Shown here piece by piece: positions 1 to 6,837 of a DNA stretch of 15,556 bases. A program made the position numbers and the translations under genes. This DNA comes from DATLCI01 sp046714215 (GTDB taxonomy: Bacteria; Acidobacteriota; Terriglobia; Terriglobales; Acidobacteriaceae), in the NCBI GenBank assembly GCA_046714215.1, contig JBKKBM010000201.1:1-15556 (forward strand), written 5' to 3'. Under the pieces are notes generated by a model, which worked only from the letters and a program-made list of their open reading frames with translations, was not told where the DNA came from and did not search any database. Within the stretch, counting starts at the first letter, position 1, and each line of letters starts with the position of its first letter.

Positions 1-1
1 C

Positions 2-1102
2 GGTGGCGGGGATTCCATCACGGTCGCGACGGTAGCGGCGATCGACCCGGACTTTGTGGACTTCTCGTCCTCGGGCACAGAGGCGGGTGTCGATTTCACG
101 CTCGACACCGCCGCGACTCCTGACACCATCACGGGGAAGGTGGCTGCGGCATCGGCCACGGTGGCGGGGGTAGTGACCACCGGCACCCAGACGTTTGCCG
201 GAGTCAAAACATTTTCCTCCACGATCACCGGCTCGGTTGATGGCAACGCGGGAACGGCGACGGCCCTGGCCGCGAACCCGGTGGACTGTTCCGCGGGGCA
301 GTTCGCTACCACAATCGCCGCTTCCGGGGCGCTGACGTGTGCTCAGGTGACGACCGCCCAAGTTTCCGGCCCGCCGATCTTCGACGCGGGAACAATAACG
401 ATCGATGAGGAATTCTGCTCGAACTCAGCGGGCTCGAACTCCATTGGTGTCCTCGGCTGGGGATTGCTATCTATTGTCGGGACTGCCGGCAACTCATTCC
501 AGTCTGCCGACAACGCCATTCCTAACCTTTGCAACATATCACCCAGTAGCAATAGCACGACCGCCGGGCATGGTGCGGCGATTGTGTTGAGCGGCAATAA
601 CAATGTGGGGCAGTTCGGGGCGCTGGGAGCTACGGCGACGACCTGGGATTCATGGTTTATCTGCGGTCTTAAGGCGGGAACGGCCAATGCCGACCTACGC
701 TGTGGGTGGCAGCGGATGAATGCCTTTGCCGTCGCTCCGAGCGAGTTCTTCGGGTTGCGCTGCTCGACCACGGCGGCGGACACAAACTTCAAGTTTGAGG
801 TCATTGTGGCGAGCGTGGCCACAGTGGTGGATACGGGGATCGCGTGCGATACGACCATCCATCGCGTGCGCATCAGGAACGTGAGCACGAGCGGGAAGAT
901 TGCCATGACGATGTACGGCTCTACGGGCACGTTGCAGAAGGCGGAGACGACATTTTGCGCGGCGGGCTGCGATGCCACGGTGACGCCGCCGACGCAGACG
1001 GTGGGGCCGGTATTTCTTATCGCCAACAGTGGCACCCCGGCGGCGGCCCGTACCGCCTATGTGGATAAGTTCTGGTTCCAGATGACGGGGATGAGCCGAT
1101 GA
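2..1102 (+). CDS. Phage tail-fibre-like protein, C-terminal part (5' truncated by the window edge)
   Basis: The reading frame is open from the left edge, so the true start lies outside the window; the GTG at 56 is only the first internal start-like codon. The product is low-complexity, rich in Gly, Ala, Thr and Ser at its N-terminal side, with phrases such as TGTQTFAGVKTFSSTITG and DGNAGTATALAANP. These resemble the repetitive shaft sections of phage tail fibres and collar proteins. From about residue 125 of the visible part it becomes a Cys-containing beta-rich domain ending in YVDKFWFQMTG, like receptor-binding or concanavalin-like tips. I infer a virion surface or adhesion role; the specific ligand is unknown. 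It sits upstream of the terminase on the same strand, which is unusual for a tail gene unless the element is permuted or a second late block lies to the left. An ordinary secreted adhesin is possible. Confidence 0.55.
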   Translation, partial: GGGDSITVATVAAIDPDFVDFSSSGTEAGVDFTLDTAATPDTITGKVAAASATVAGVVTTGTQTFAGVKTFSSTITGSVDGNAGTATALAANPVDCSAGQFATTIAASGALTCAQVTTAQVSGPPIFDAGTITIDEEFCSNSAGSNSIGVLGWGLLSIVGTAGNSFQSADNAIPNLCNISPSSNSTTAGHGAAIVLSGNNNVGQFGALGATATTWDSWFICGLKAGTANADLRCGWQRMNAFAVAPSEFFGLRCSTTAADTNFKFEVIVASVATVVDTGIACDTTIHRVRIRNVSTSGKIAMTMYGSTGTLQKAETTFCAAGCDATVTPPTQTVGPVFLIANSGTPAAARTAYVDKFWFQMTGMSR

Positions 1103-1386
1103 GGCGCCCCATATTGTTGCGGTTGAGGTGAAGTGACGTATCTAACCTCATCAGGCCAACACCGCGCCCAACGCAAACTTCGCCTGCTCCGGCACGGACA
1201 ATGTAAGAGTTTTTACGCGAATGGCGGATGCTCATCAGATCCAATGAACTCTCGGGCTGTATGGATGGCCAGGAATCGAGTAAAGCTTGGGCCACTGGCC
1301 CAAAAGTGTTCTTGCAGTTGCGGTAGCGAAGGGGAATTATCGAGCATCCCAGGAAAGACGTAGACGTCCTGCAAGAGCTGGGGACG
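1103..1386. other. 284-base stretch without a convincing gene, upstream of terminase
   Basis: Short open frames occur on both strands here, but none has a ribosome site plus a recognisable protein. No small-terminase helix-turn-helix protein is seen where one would be expected. The terminase frame is open back to a stop at 1324 but has no ATG, GTG or TTG before 1387. The stretch looks less G+C-rich than its flanks. It could be a promoter or packaging-site region, or the remains of a lost gene. Confidence 0.5.
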
Positions 1387-2889
1387 ATGTTGGATCTCTG
1401 CTTGGTACAACATGGAAGCCGCAGCTTGCGGGACTGGCTGGCGGGAACGTTATTGCAGATCCGCGGCAAGAGCGGCCAGCTGGTCCGGCTGCGTGCCAAT
1501 CGCGCTCAACTTGAGTTCTCGCAGAAGTGCGGGCGGCGCAACATCGTGCTGAAGGCAAGACAGATGGGCATCACCACCTGGATCGCGGCGCGTTTCTTTC
1601 TGGCCACGATCACGCGCCGGGGTACCTTGACAGTGCTGGTGGCGCATGACCAGAGGTCCGCAGAGGAGATCTTCCGCATCGTGCGCCGTTTTTGGGAGAA
1701 CCTGCCCGAATCGCTGCGATGCGGAGCACTGCGGACATCTCATGCGAGCGTTCGGCAGATGGTGTTCCCGGAGTTGGATAGCGAATACCGGGTGGAGACG
1801 GCGGCAGACCCGGAGGCAGGGCGGGGATTGACCATCCAGAACCTGCATGCGTCAGAGGTGGCGAGATGGCCGCGCGACGCGGCGGCTACGCTGGCATCCT
1901 TGCGCGCGGCGGTGGCGCCGGATGGCGAGATCGTGCTGGAGTCGACGCCCAACGGCAGCAGCGGTTGCTACTACCGCGAATGGCAGGCTGCGGAGGAGAC
2001 GGGGATGGCCCGGCACTTTCTGCCGTGGTGGTGGACGGAGGAATACCGCCGGGCCGGCGGTGCGGCGGAAGATCTGTCAGTAGAAGAGGCAGAGTTGGTC
2101 GCCAAGCACAGCCTCTCGCCGGAGCAGATCGCCTTTCGTCGGGAGCTGAAGGCAAACTTCCGCGGGCTGGCGAAGCAGGAGTTTGCGGAAGATGCAGAGT
2201 CGTGCTTCTTGGCGTCCGGCGAATGCTTCTTTGAGAAAGAGCTGATCGAAGACCGGCTGCGGGAGTTGCTTTCCGTCAGCAATGGGTGGGAGGGGCGGCC
2301 GCCACCCTGGATATTCCTGCCCCCGCAGGCCGGGCGCCAGTACATTGTGGGTGTGGACTCGGCGGAAGGTGGCAGTGATGGAGATTACGCCGTAGCGCAG
2401 GTGATCGATCGTGCGATGGGCATGCAATGCGCGGAACTATCTGGACACTTCCCGCCCCACGAGATGGCACGCCGAGTGACGGCGCTGGCCCGGCAATATA
2501 ACGGGGCGTTGGTCGCGGTAGAGCGAAATGGTGTAGGCGGAACCACGCTGGCTTATCTGAAAGACAGCGAGCACTATGAGAACCTGTTTGTCCGGGAAGG
2601 GAAGCTGGGTTTTCCCACGAACGCCCAGACCCGGCCGGCGCTGGTGGACACGTTGGCGGCCTGTTTCGCGGTAAGGCCGGGCCTGGTGCATAGCCCGCGG
2701 TTACTGCGGGAGATGCGGAGCTTCGTCCGGCAGAAGTCGGGACGTCCCGCAGCCGGGTCAGGCACGCACGATGATTGTGTGATGGCCATGGCGCTGGCGT
2801 TAAAAGTGCGGGAGGAGACGCATGGAGCGGGATCCTTGCCGAGGGACCTGGGGATGGGAAGTTTGGAGGGCCCTGTCCGGATTTCGTAA
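1387..2889 (+). CDS. terL: Phage terminase large subunit (packaging ATPase and nuclease)
   Basis: This is the motor that cuts concatemeric DNA and pumps it through the portal into the prohead. The product has 500 residues, normal for the family. The N-terminal ATPase shows a deviant Walker A, LKARQMGITT (residues 55-64), a Walker-B-like segment with E157 in HASEVARWP, and a coupling motif STPNG (186-190). The C-terminal RNase-H-like nuclease shows GVDSAEGGSDGDYAVAQV, with D324 and D331/D333 as metal ligands, then E379 in VAVERNG and D462/D463 in GTHDDCVMAMA, so the acidic triad looks intact. ATG 1387 is preceded by GGGGA very close by (two bases); no other start exists before the upstream stop at 1324. 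No small subunit gene is recognised next to it. It is followed by the HipA-like gene instead of the portal. Confidence 0.93.
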   Translation: MLDLCLVQHGSRSLRDWLAGTLLQIRGKSGQLVRLRANRAQLEFSQKCGRRNIVLKARQMGITTWIAARFFLATITRRGTLTVLVAHDQRSAEEIFRIVRRFWENLPESLRCGALRTSHASVRQMVFPELDSEYRVETAADPEAGRGLTIQNLHASEVARWPRDAAATLASLRAAVAPDGEIVLESTPNGSSGCYYREWQAAEETGMARHFLPWWWTEEYRRAGGAAEDLSVEEAELVAKHSLSPEQIAFRRELKANFRGLAKQEFAEDAESCFLASGECFFEKELIEDRLRELLSVSNGWEGRPPPWIFLPPQAGRQYIVGVDSAEGGSDGDYAVAQVIDRAMGMQCAELSGHFPPHEMARRVTALARQYNGALVAVERNGVGGTTLAYLKDSEHYENLFVREGKLGFPTNAQTRPALVDTLAACFAVRPGLVHSPRLLREMRSFVRQKSGRPAAGSGTHDDCVMAMALALKVREETHGAGSLPRDLGMGSLEGPVRIS

Positions 2890-2974
2890 ATTTTTTCCCT
2901 TTTCGGTAAAAGTGGGAGACCCAGCGGGTAAGATGCGCGCTCCACTAGACCTGAAGGTGGAAGTGGGAGCGAGG

Positions 2975-3787
2975 ATGATCCGGGCGGTGCAACACGTGCA
3001 TAGAATGCGGGGCGGAGCCCAATCCCACCTGATGCGCTGCGAAGACCAGAACTTCTACGTGGTGAAGTTCCAGAACAATCCGCAGCACAAGCGCGTGTTG
3101 GCCAATGAATTGCTTGCTACTAGGTTAGCGGAGCGTTTGGGCTTGCCCGTCCCGAAGACGGATGTGGTGGAGGTCGGGGACTGGCTGGTGAAGAATTCGC
3201 CGGAGTTGGCCATGCAGTTTGCCGGAAAGACCGAGCCCTGTTCTTCCGGACTGCAGTTCGGAGCGCGGTATGTGTTAGACCCGTTCCAGGGCCAGGTGCT
3301 GGATTACCTTCCGGAGACCGCCTTCGCTCGCCTGCGGAATGCCGAGGCTTTTGCCGGCATGTTGTGTATCGACAAATGGACGTGTAATGCGAACGGGCGG
3401 CAGGCTGTGTTCTGGCGCAAGACTCGCGAAAGAAAGTATTCGGCTACGTTTATCGACCAGGGCTATTGCTTCAATGCAGGCGAATGGAACTTCCCGGATT
3501 CGCCATTGCGGGGCGTGTACGCGCGCAATGAGGTATACAAAGATGTGACCGGATGGGAATCGTTCGAGCCCTGGTTGGCGCGGCTGCAGTCGATGCCGCT
3601 CGAGGTGCTGGTGGATTGCGCGGACGGCTTGCCCACCGAATGGTATGGTGATCCGGATGACTTGGAACGTTTGATCGCGCAACTGGATAAACGGCGTGGC
3701 CGGGTTGAGGAGTTGATCGTCGGGTTCAAGGAATCGAGCCGTGTTCCCTTCCCGGCATGGACGCAGGTGAAGGTAGCGGTACAGTGA
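2975..3787 (+). CDS. HipA-like kinase domain protein (HipA_2 type)
   Basis: The product has 270 residues and resembles the compact HipA-like kinase family often found beside DUF3037 genes. It has a glycine-rich stretch MRGGAQSHL (11-19), a probable ATP-binding lysine in VVKFQNN (K31), a catalytic-loop-like segment CIDKWTCNANGRQAVFW (121-137) and a metal-binding-like Asp in FIDQGYCF (D151). HipA kinases phosphorylate protein targets such as aminoacyl-tRNA synthetases; the substrate here is unknown. At the position where HipA has its catalytic Asp (N-x-D-G/R), this protein reads N-A-N-G-R, so activity may differ. The start at 2975 is chosen because GGGAG lies five bases upstream and the length fits the family. 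ATG 2933, or ATG 2822 with a strong GGAGGAG inside terminase, are alternatives. It has a one-base overlap with the next gene. It is probably phage cargo and not a structural gene. Confidence 0.82.
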   Translation: MIRAVQHVHRMRGGAQSHLMRCEDQNFYVVKFQNNPQHKRVLANELLATRLAERLGLPVPKTDVVEVGDWLVKNSPELAMQFAGKTEPCSSGLQFGARYVLDPFQGQVLDYLPETAFARLRNAEAFAGMLCIDKWTCNANGRQAVFWRKTRERKYSATFIDQGYCFNAGEWNFPDSPLRGVYARNEVYKDVTGWESFEPWLARLQSMPLEVLVDCADGLPTEWYGDPDDLERLIAQLDKRRGRVEELIVGFKESSRVPFPAWTQVKVAVQ

Positions 3788-4596
3788 TGGCGGAGCAACT
3801 AAAACAGTGCGAGTTCTTCCTGCTGCGGTATGTGCCAGACGCGGTGAAAGGAGAGTTCGTCAACATCGGCGTGGTGTTGTTGGGCCCGGGCGGGATAGAG
3901 ATGCGCTTCAGCGGCGATTGGTCGCGGGTGCGGTGTCTGGATCCGGACGCGGACCTGGAGATGCTGCAGGCGGTGGAAAGCGAGCTGCGGTCGGAACTGG
4001 CACACGGGGAGAGTCGGGAGCGCATGCTGCTGAAGCTGCGGGATTCGTTCTCTACCAGCATTCAGCTTTCGCCGGTGACGGGATGTCTGACGGAGAGCCC
4101 GCAGACCGAAGCCGACCTGTTGGCCCGGCATTATCTGGAGACATCGGCGGCTCGCAGGGTGAAAGCGGAGCGCGGGGCGGGAGCGCGGCTGAAGCTCGCG
4201 GCGCAGATGCGCAAGAGTTTTGAAGAAGCGGGCGTGTGGGAACTAATGATGAAAAAGATCGCGGCGCAGGACTACACGGCGGCCGGAGACCCGCTGCGGA
4301 TCGATTGTGGCTATCGGCCGAATGGCATCGTGCGGTTGTTCCACGCGGTATCGCTGCAGTCCAGCGCCGAGGGCGCCAAACTCCTGGCCTATAGCTACCC
4401 GCAAGTGCAGGCCGGCATGCTGAGAAAGTTGCAAGTGAAGACAGAGTTGACGGCGGTCGTCGAAGAGCGGGTGGACCGTGAAGACGCTGAAGTGGCCTTC
4501 GGTATCGCCGCCCTGGAACAAAGCCAGATCATTGTGGCAGCGGCGAGCGAGCTGCCTAAGTTTGCCCAAAGGGCACGTTTGGAGTTGCGAGTCTAG
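3787..4596 (+). CDS. DUF3037 family protein, partner of the HipA-like kinase
   Basis: The product has 269 residues. The N-terminal CEFFLLRYVPDAVKGEFVN followed by IGVVLL is the hallmark of the DUF3037 family, whose biochemical function is not established. The remainder is mostly predicted alpha-helical (for example residues 60-145), without a signal peptide or membrane segment, so the protein is probably cytoplasmic. The start ATG at 3787 shares its A with the TGA stop of the HipA-like gene, indicating translational coupling. An upstream in-frame ATG at 3757 exists but lacks a ribosome site. The tight coupling implies that the two proteins work together, perhaps as kinase and regulator, substrate or antitoxin; this is inference. 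An intrinsic terminator follows about 50 bases after the stop, marking the end of a discrete two-gene module between terminase and portal. Confidence 0.82.
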   Translation: MAEQLKQCEFFLLRYVPDAVKGEFVNIGVVLLGPGGIEMRFSGDWSRVRCLDPDADLEMLQAVESELRSELAHGESRERMLLKLRDSFSTSIQLSPVTGCLTESPQTEADLLARHYLETSAARRVKAERGAGARLKLAAQMRKSFEEAGVWELMMKKIAAQDYTAAGDPLRIDCGYRPNGIVRLFHAVSLQSSAEGAKLLAYSYPQVQAGMLRKLQVKTELTAVVEERVDREDAEVAFGIAALEQSQIIVAAASELPKFAQRARLELRV

Positions 4597-4606
4597 AAAA
4601 GAGATC

Positions 4607-5875
4607 ATGAAAATAACCGAAGCGTGGAATGGCGCATTGCGCCGCATCGCAGACACCAAGGTGTCTGCGTTTTTTTTGCAATCACTGAAAGCCATGAGTG
4701 CGCGGGGGACTTCTCCCCGGCGGACGGCGCCTTTACCCAGCGTGTTGAATTCTTATGCCGGCCGCGAAATGGCGCTACCCAAGCCTTCGCCGGCGAACCT
4801 GCGGCGTTTTGGGGAGACCCCGGTGGCGCGCAAGGCGATCAACTCCATCAAGGATCGCATCGCCGGCATGCAGTGGCAAGTGCGGCCGAAGAATGGGCGG
4901 AAGCTCGAGGAGATAGCGAATGGCGCCTCCCGCATCCAGATCATCACCGATAACCTGGATGCGCCCAATTCCGATGACAGCTTCCGCTCGCTGGCGGAGC
5001 AAGTACTGGAAGACGTGATCGTCGGTGGCTTTGGCGCGATCGAAGTGCAGATCACGGGCGATGCGGTGCGTCCCTTGAACCTGTGGCCGGTGGACGGCGC
5101 GACCATCCGCCTGCGCAGCCACTGGGATGGCGATCCGGATTCGCCCCGCTACGTGCAGGCGACCGGACGCGTAGGTGCGGAAGGGAACATCGTGCTCAAT
5201 GACGATGAGCTTTGTTACATTCGCCTGAATCCGCGCACCCACACCCCGTTCGGGTTAGGACGGTTAGAGGTCGCGTTCGAGACCATCAACGCTTTCCTGG
5301 GCGCGCATCGCTACGCGGCGCGGCTCGCCAGCAATGCAGTCGTGCAGTACGCGCTGTGGCTGCAGGACCTCACGCCCGCGCACCACGAGCGGTTGATCCG
5401 CTGGTGGCAGGATGACATCGAGGGGACAGGCCGCGTGCCTATCCTGTCCATCGAAAATAAGCCGGAGGTGTTGCGCTTCGGTGGCGGCACCGATGCGGAC
5501 CTCCGCCTGGGCTGGCAGGAGTTTTTGCTGCGCATCATCGCAGACGCATTCGACCTGCCGCCGTTTCTGCTGGGTGTGGAGAACGATGTGAACCGTTCCA
5601 CCGCGGAAGAAGCCACGCAGCAGGCGTTTCGCAATGCCGTGGTCCCCACGGCCCGGCTACTGGCGGAACACATCACCCGGGATGTGATCGGCAAAAAACT
5701 CGGCTGGCCGGAGCTGGAATTCGTCTTCAAGGATCTGGAGTCACGCAACGAGCGCGAAGAGGCGGAGATTCAGGAGATCCTGCTGCGCTCCGGCGTGCTC
5801 AGCGTGGATGAGGTGCGGGAGATGCGCGGGCTGCCTCCGATAAAAGCGTCACTGCGGCAAGGAGATGTGGCATGA
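4607..5875 (+). CDS. Phage portal protein
   Basis: The dodecameric portal forms the DNA entry channel at one head vertex and docks the terminase. The product has 422 residues from ATG 4607. The conserved part starts around VLNSYAGRE (47-55) and includes ETPVARKAINSIKDRIAGM, a segment shared by HK97/SPP1-type portals. Its later part, PPFLLGVENDVNRSTAEEA, is typical of the portal stem/wing region, and it ends with DEVREMRGLPPI, a common portal C-terminal motif. Start choice is uncertain: a perfect terminator hairpin (4649-4677) lies inside the first 25 codons, encoding a Phe-Phe-Leu run. If that terminator is real, ATG 4694 (393 residues) is the better start and still retains the conserved region. 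The frame is open back to 4478, inside DUF3037, but that extension is not credible. It overlaps the protease gene by ATGA. Confidence 0.88.
   Translation: MKITEAWNGALRRIADTKVSAFFLQSLKAMSARGTSPRRTAPLPSVLNSYAGREMALPKPSPANLRRFGETPVARKAINSIKDRIAGMQWQVRPKNGRKLEEIANGASRIQIITDNLDAPNSDDSFRSLAEQVLEDVIVGGFGAIEVQITGDAVRPLNLWPVDGATIRLRSHWDGDPDSPRYVQATGRVGAEGNIVLNDDELCYIRLNPRTHTPFGLGRLEVAFETINAFLGAHRYAARLASNAVVQYALWLQDLTPAHHERLIRWWQDDIEGTGRVPILSIENKPEVLRFGGGTDADLRLGWQEFLLRIIADAFDLPPFLLGVENDVNRSTAEEATQQAFRNAVVPTARLLAEHITRDVIGKKLGWPELEFVFKDLESRNEREEAEIQEILLRSGVLSVDEVREMRGLPPIKASLRQGDVA
4631..4643 (+). other. Small hairpin just upstream of the terminator
   Basis: GGCGC-ATT-GCGCC forms a 5-bp perfect stem with a three-base loop, six bases before the larger terminator stem. 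It may be part of an RNA switch or simply chance in G+C-rich DNA. Confidence 0.3.
4649..4677 (+). terminator. Rho-independent terminator after the HipA-like/DUF3037 pair
   Basis: An 8-bp perfect stem, GCAGACAC / GTGTCTGC (4649-4656 and 4661-4668), closes a CAAG loop and is followed by G and eight T residues (4670-4677). This is a textbook intrinsic terminator for plus-strand transcription. It lies 52 bases after the DUF3037 stop codon, so it suits the end of that module. It also lies inside the longest portal reading frame, where it would cause polarity on the head genes or act as an attenuator. Confidence 0.85.
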
Positions 5876-6816
5876 GCCTGCAGATCGAAGCGTTGGCGGT
5901 AGAGATGCCGCTGGTGGGCGTGCATCCCAATCGGGTGCCCTTCAGCGGCGTGTTGACGCAGGTGGACCTCGCCAGTCAGCGGCCGCCCGCGGGGGCGCGC
6001 GGACACCGGGTGGTGCTCACCCGCGAGGCGGCGGAGGCGGCGTTGCCGTCGTTGGTTGGCATGGCGCTTGACTACACGCCCGCATTGGATGGGCATGACG
6101 CTCGCCTGAAAGTGGGGCTGATCACGGAAGCGGAGATCGTGGGAGATGAATTGCGGATCGCGGGGTATCTCTTTGCCCGTGACTTTCCCGAACTGATCAC
6201 GCAAATGAAGCATCCGGCGGCGCCGTTGGGGCTGTCTTACGAGCTGGCGGATGCCAGGGTGGAGGACGTCCGCGCGGCCATCTGGAAGCTGACGGAAGTC
6301 ACATTCACGGGAGCGGCCATTCTAAAACGCAACAAGGCCGCGTATGAGAACACCTCGATCTGGATCGAGATCACAGGAGGGTCAAAAAAGGTGGATAAAC
6401 AAAAGACAGAACAACTGATCGCAGTCTCACAGCGTATGGCCGATGTAGCGGAGGCGTTGAGCGCAACCGTGGCCAGCATGCAGGCACAACATGAAGAACT
6501 TTCGGCGAAGATCGAGCGCATCGTCGCCGCGGTGGAAGACGAAGGCAGTTTACGGCAACGCCTGGCGGAGGTGGAGAAGACCAACGCCGAGTTGACCGTG
6601 AAGTTGGCTGCGTCGGAAGCGGAAGTGACCGCTCCGCCGGCCGCGAGCGGACGCAAGACCTTGCCGCCGCTGGTAGGCGCGCTGCTGGCGAAGAGCGGCA
6701 TAGAAGTCAGCGACGGCATGGATACGGCGGCGCTAGATGCGTCGCTCATGCCCCTGAGCATCGAGCAGCGCATCGCGGTGAAGTCGCAGTTAGCGAAAGC
6801 GGGCCTGATCGTCTAA
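5872..6816 (+). CDS. Prohead maturation protease fused to scaffold domain
   Basis: The product has 314 residues in two parts. Residues about 15-165 resemble phage prohead proteases of the herpesvirus-assemblin-like or S78 type. The candidate catalytic residues are H75 in LDGHDARLKVG and S122 in PLGLSYELAD, followed by the usual closing strand WKLTEVTFTGAAIL. Residues about 175-245 form a heptad-rich coiled coil (SQRMADVAEAL through EVEKTNAEL) expected of a scaffold, and residues 246-314 form a small helical C-terminal domain. The role is to template capsid assembly and then cleave scaffold and capsid. Start ATG 5872 overlaps the portal stop (ATGA) and has AAGGAGA six bases upstream. At the domain junction are an AGGAGG (6375-6380), an A_AAA_AAG heptamer (6384-6390) and an in-frame GTG (6391), so separate protease and scaffold products are possible. 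The catalytic assignment is by eye. Confidence 0.75.
   Translation: MSLQIEALAVEMPLVGVHPNRVPFSGVLTQVDLASQRPPAGARGHRVVLTREAAEAALPSLVGMALDYTPALDGHDARLKVGLITEAEIVGDELRIAGYLFARDFPELITQMKHPAAPLGLSYELADARVEDVRAAIWKLTEVTFTGAAILKRNKAAYENTSIWIEITGGSKKVDKQKTEQLIAVSQRMADVAEALSATVASMQAQHEELSAKIERIVAAVEDEGSLRQRLAEVEKTNAELTVKLAASEAEVTAPPAASGRKTLPPLVGALLAKSGIEVSDGMDTAALDASLMPLSIEQRIAVKSQLAKAGLIV
6375..6398 (+). promoter_or_regulatory. Candidate -1 frameshift / internal ribosome-binding signal
   Basis: Within 24 bases there is a near-perfect Shine-Dalgarno (AGGAGG, 6375-6380), the heptamer A_AAA_AAG in correct zero-frame phase (6384-6390), and in the -1 frame GGT GGA TAA (stop at 6396-6398). A -1 slip would end the protein after the protease domain (about 175 residues). 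This mirrors E. coli dnaX, where the same heptamer makes the short gamma product. Unlike dnaX, the Shine-Dalgarno is only three bases from the heptamer and I see no clear downstream hairpin. Confidence 0.45.
6391..6816 (+). CDS. Possible nested scaffold protein from internal in-frame GTG
   Basis: AGGAGG at 6375-6380 is followed ten bases later by GTG 6391, in the same frame as the protease-scaffold gene. Initiation here would give a 141-residue protein, VDKQKTEQLIAVSQ onward, consisting only of the coiled coil and C-terminal domain. In phage lambda the scaffold Nu3 is likewise made from an in-frame internal start inside the protease gene C. The spacing is slightly long and GTG is a weaker start, so this is a hypothesis. 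Confidence 0.4.
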   Translation: MDKQKTEQLIAVSQRMADVAEALSATVASMQAQHEELSAKIERIVAAVEDEGSLRQRLAEVEKTNAELTVKLAASEAEVTAPPAASGRKTLPPLVGALLAKSGIEVSDGMDTAALDASLMPLSIEQRIAVKSQLAKAGLIV

Positions 6817-6837
6817 GTGGAGGGTCCCTGACCAACG

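Noticed and set aside
343..1035. 230-residue open frame on the minus strand opposite the tail-fibre-like gene
   Set aside because: It is an antisense shadow in G+C-rich coding DNA; no ribosome site and no recognisable protein pattern.
1124..1150. Inverted repeat TGAGGT / ACCTCA after the tail-fibre-like gene
   Set aside because: Only six pairs with a 15-base loop and no T-tract; too weak to call a terminator or operator.
1017..1499. 160-residue minus-strand frame spanning the gap before terminase
   Set aside because: It runs into the start of the terminase gene, has an irregular Ser/Arg-rich composition and resembles no family.
2822..2974. Longer HipA-like start at ATG 2822 with a strong GGAGGAG upstream
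   Set aside because: It would overlap terminase by 68 bases and add about 50 residues with no family resemblance; 2975 fits the family length and has its own ribosome site. ATG 2933 is not excluded.
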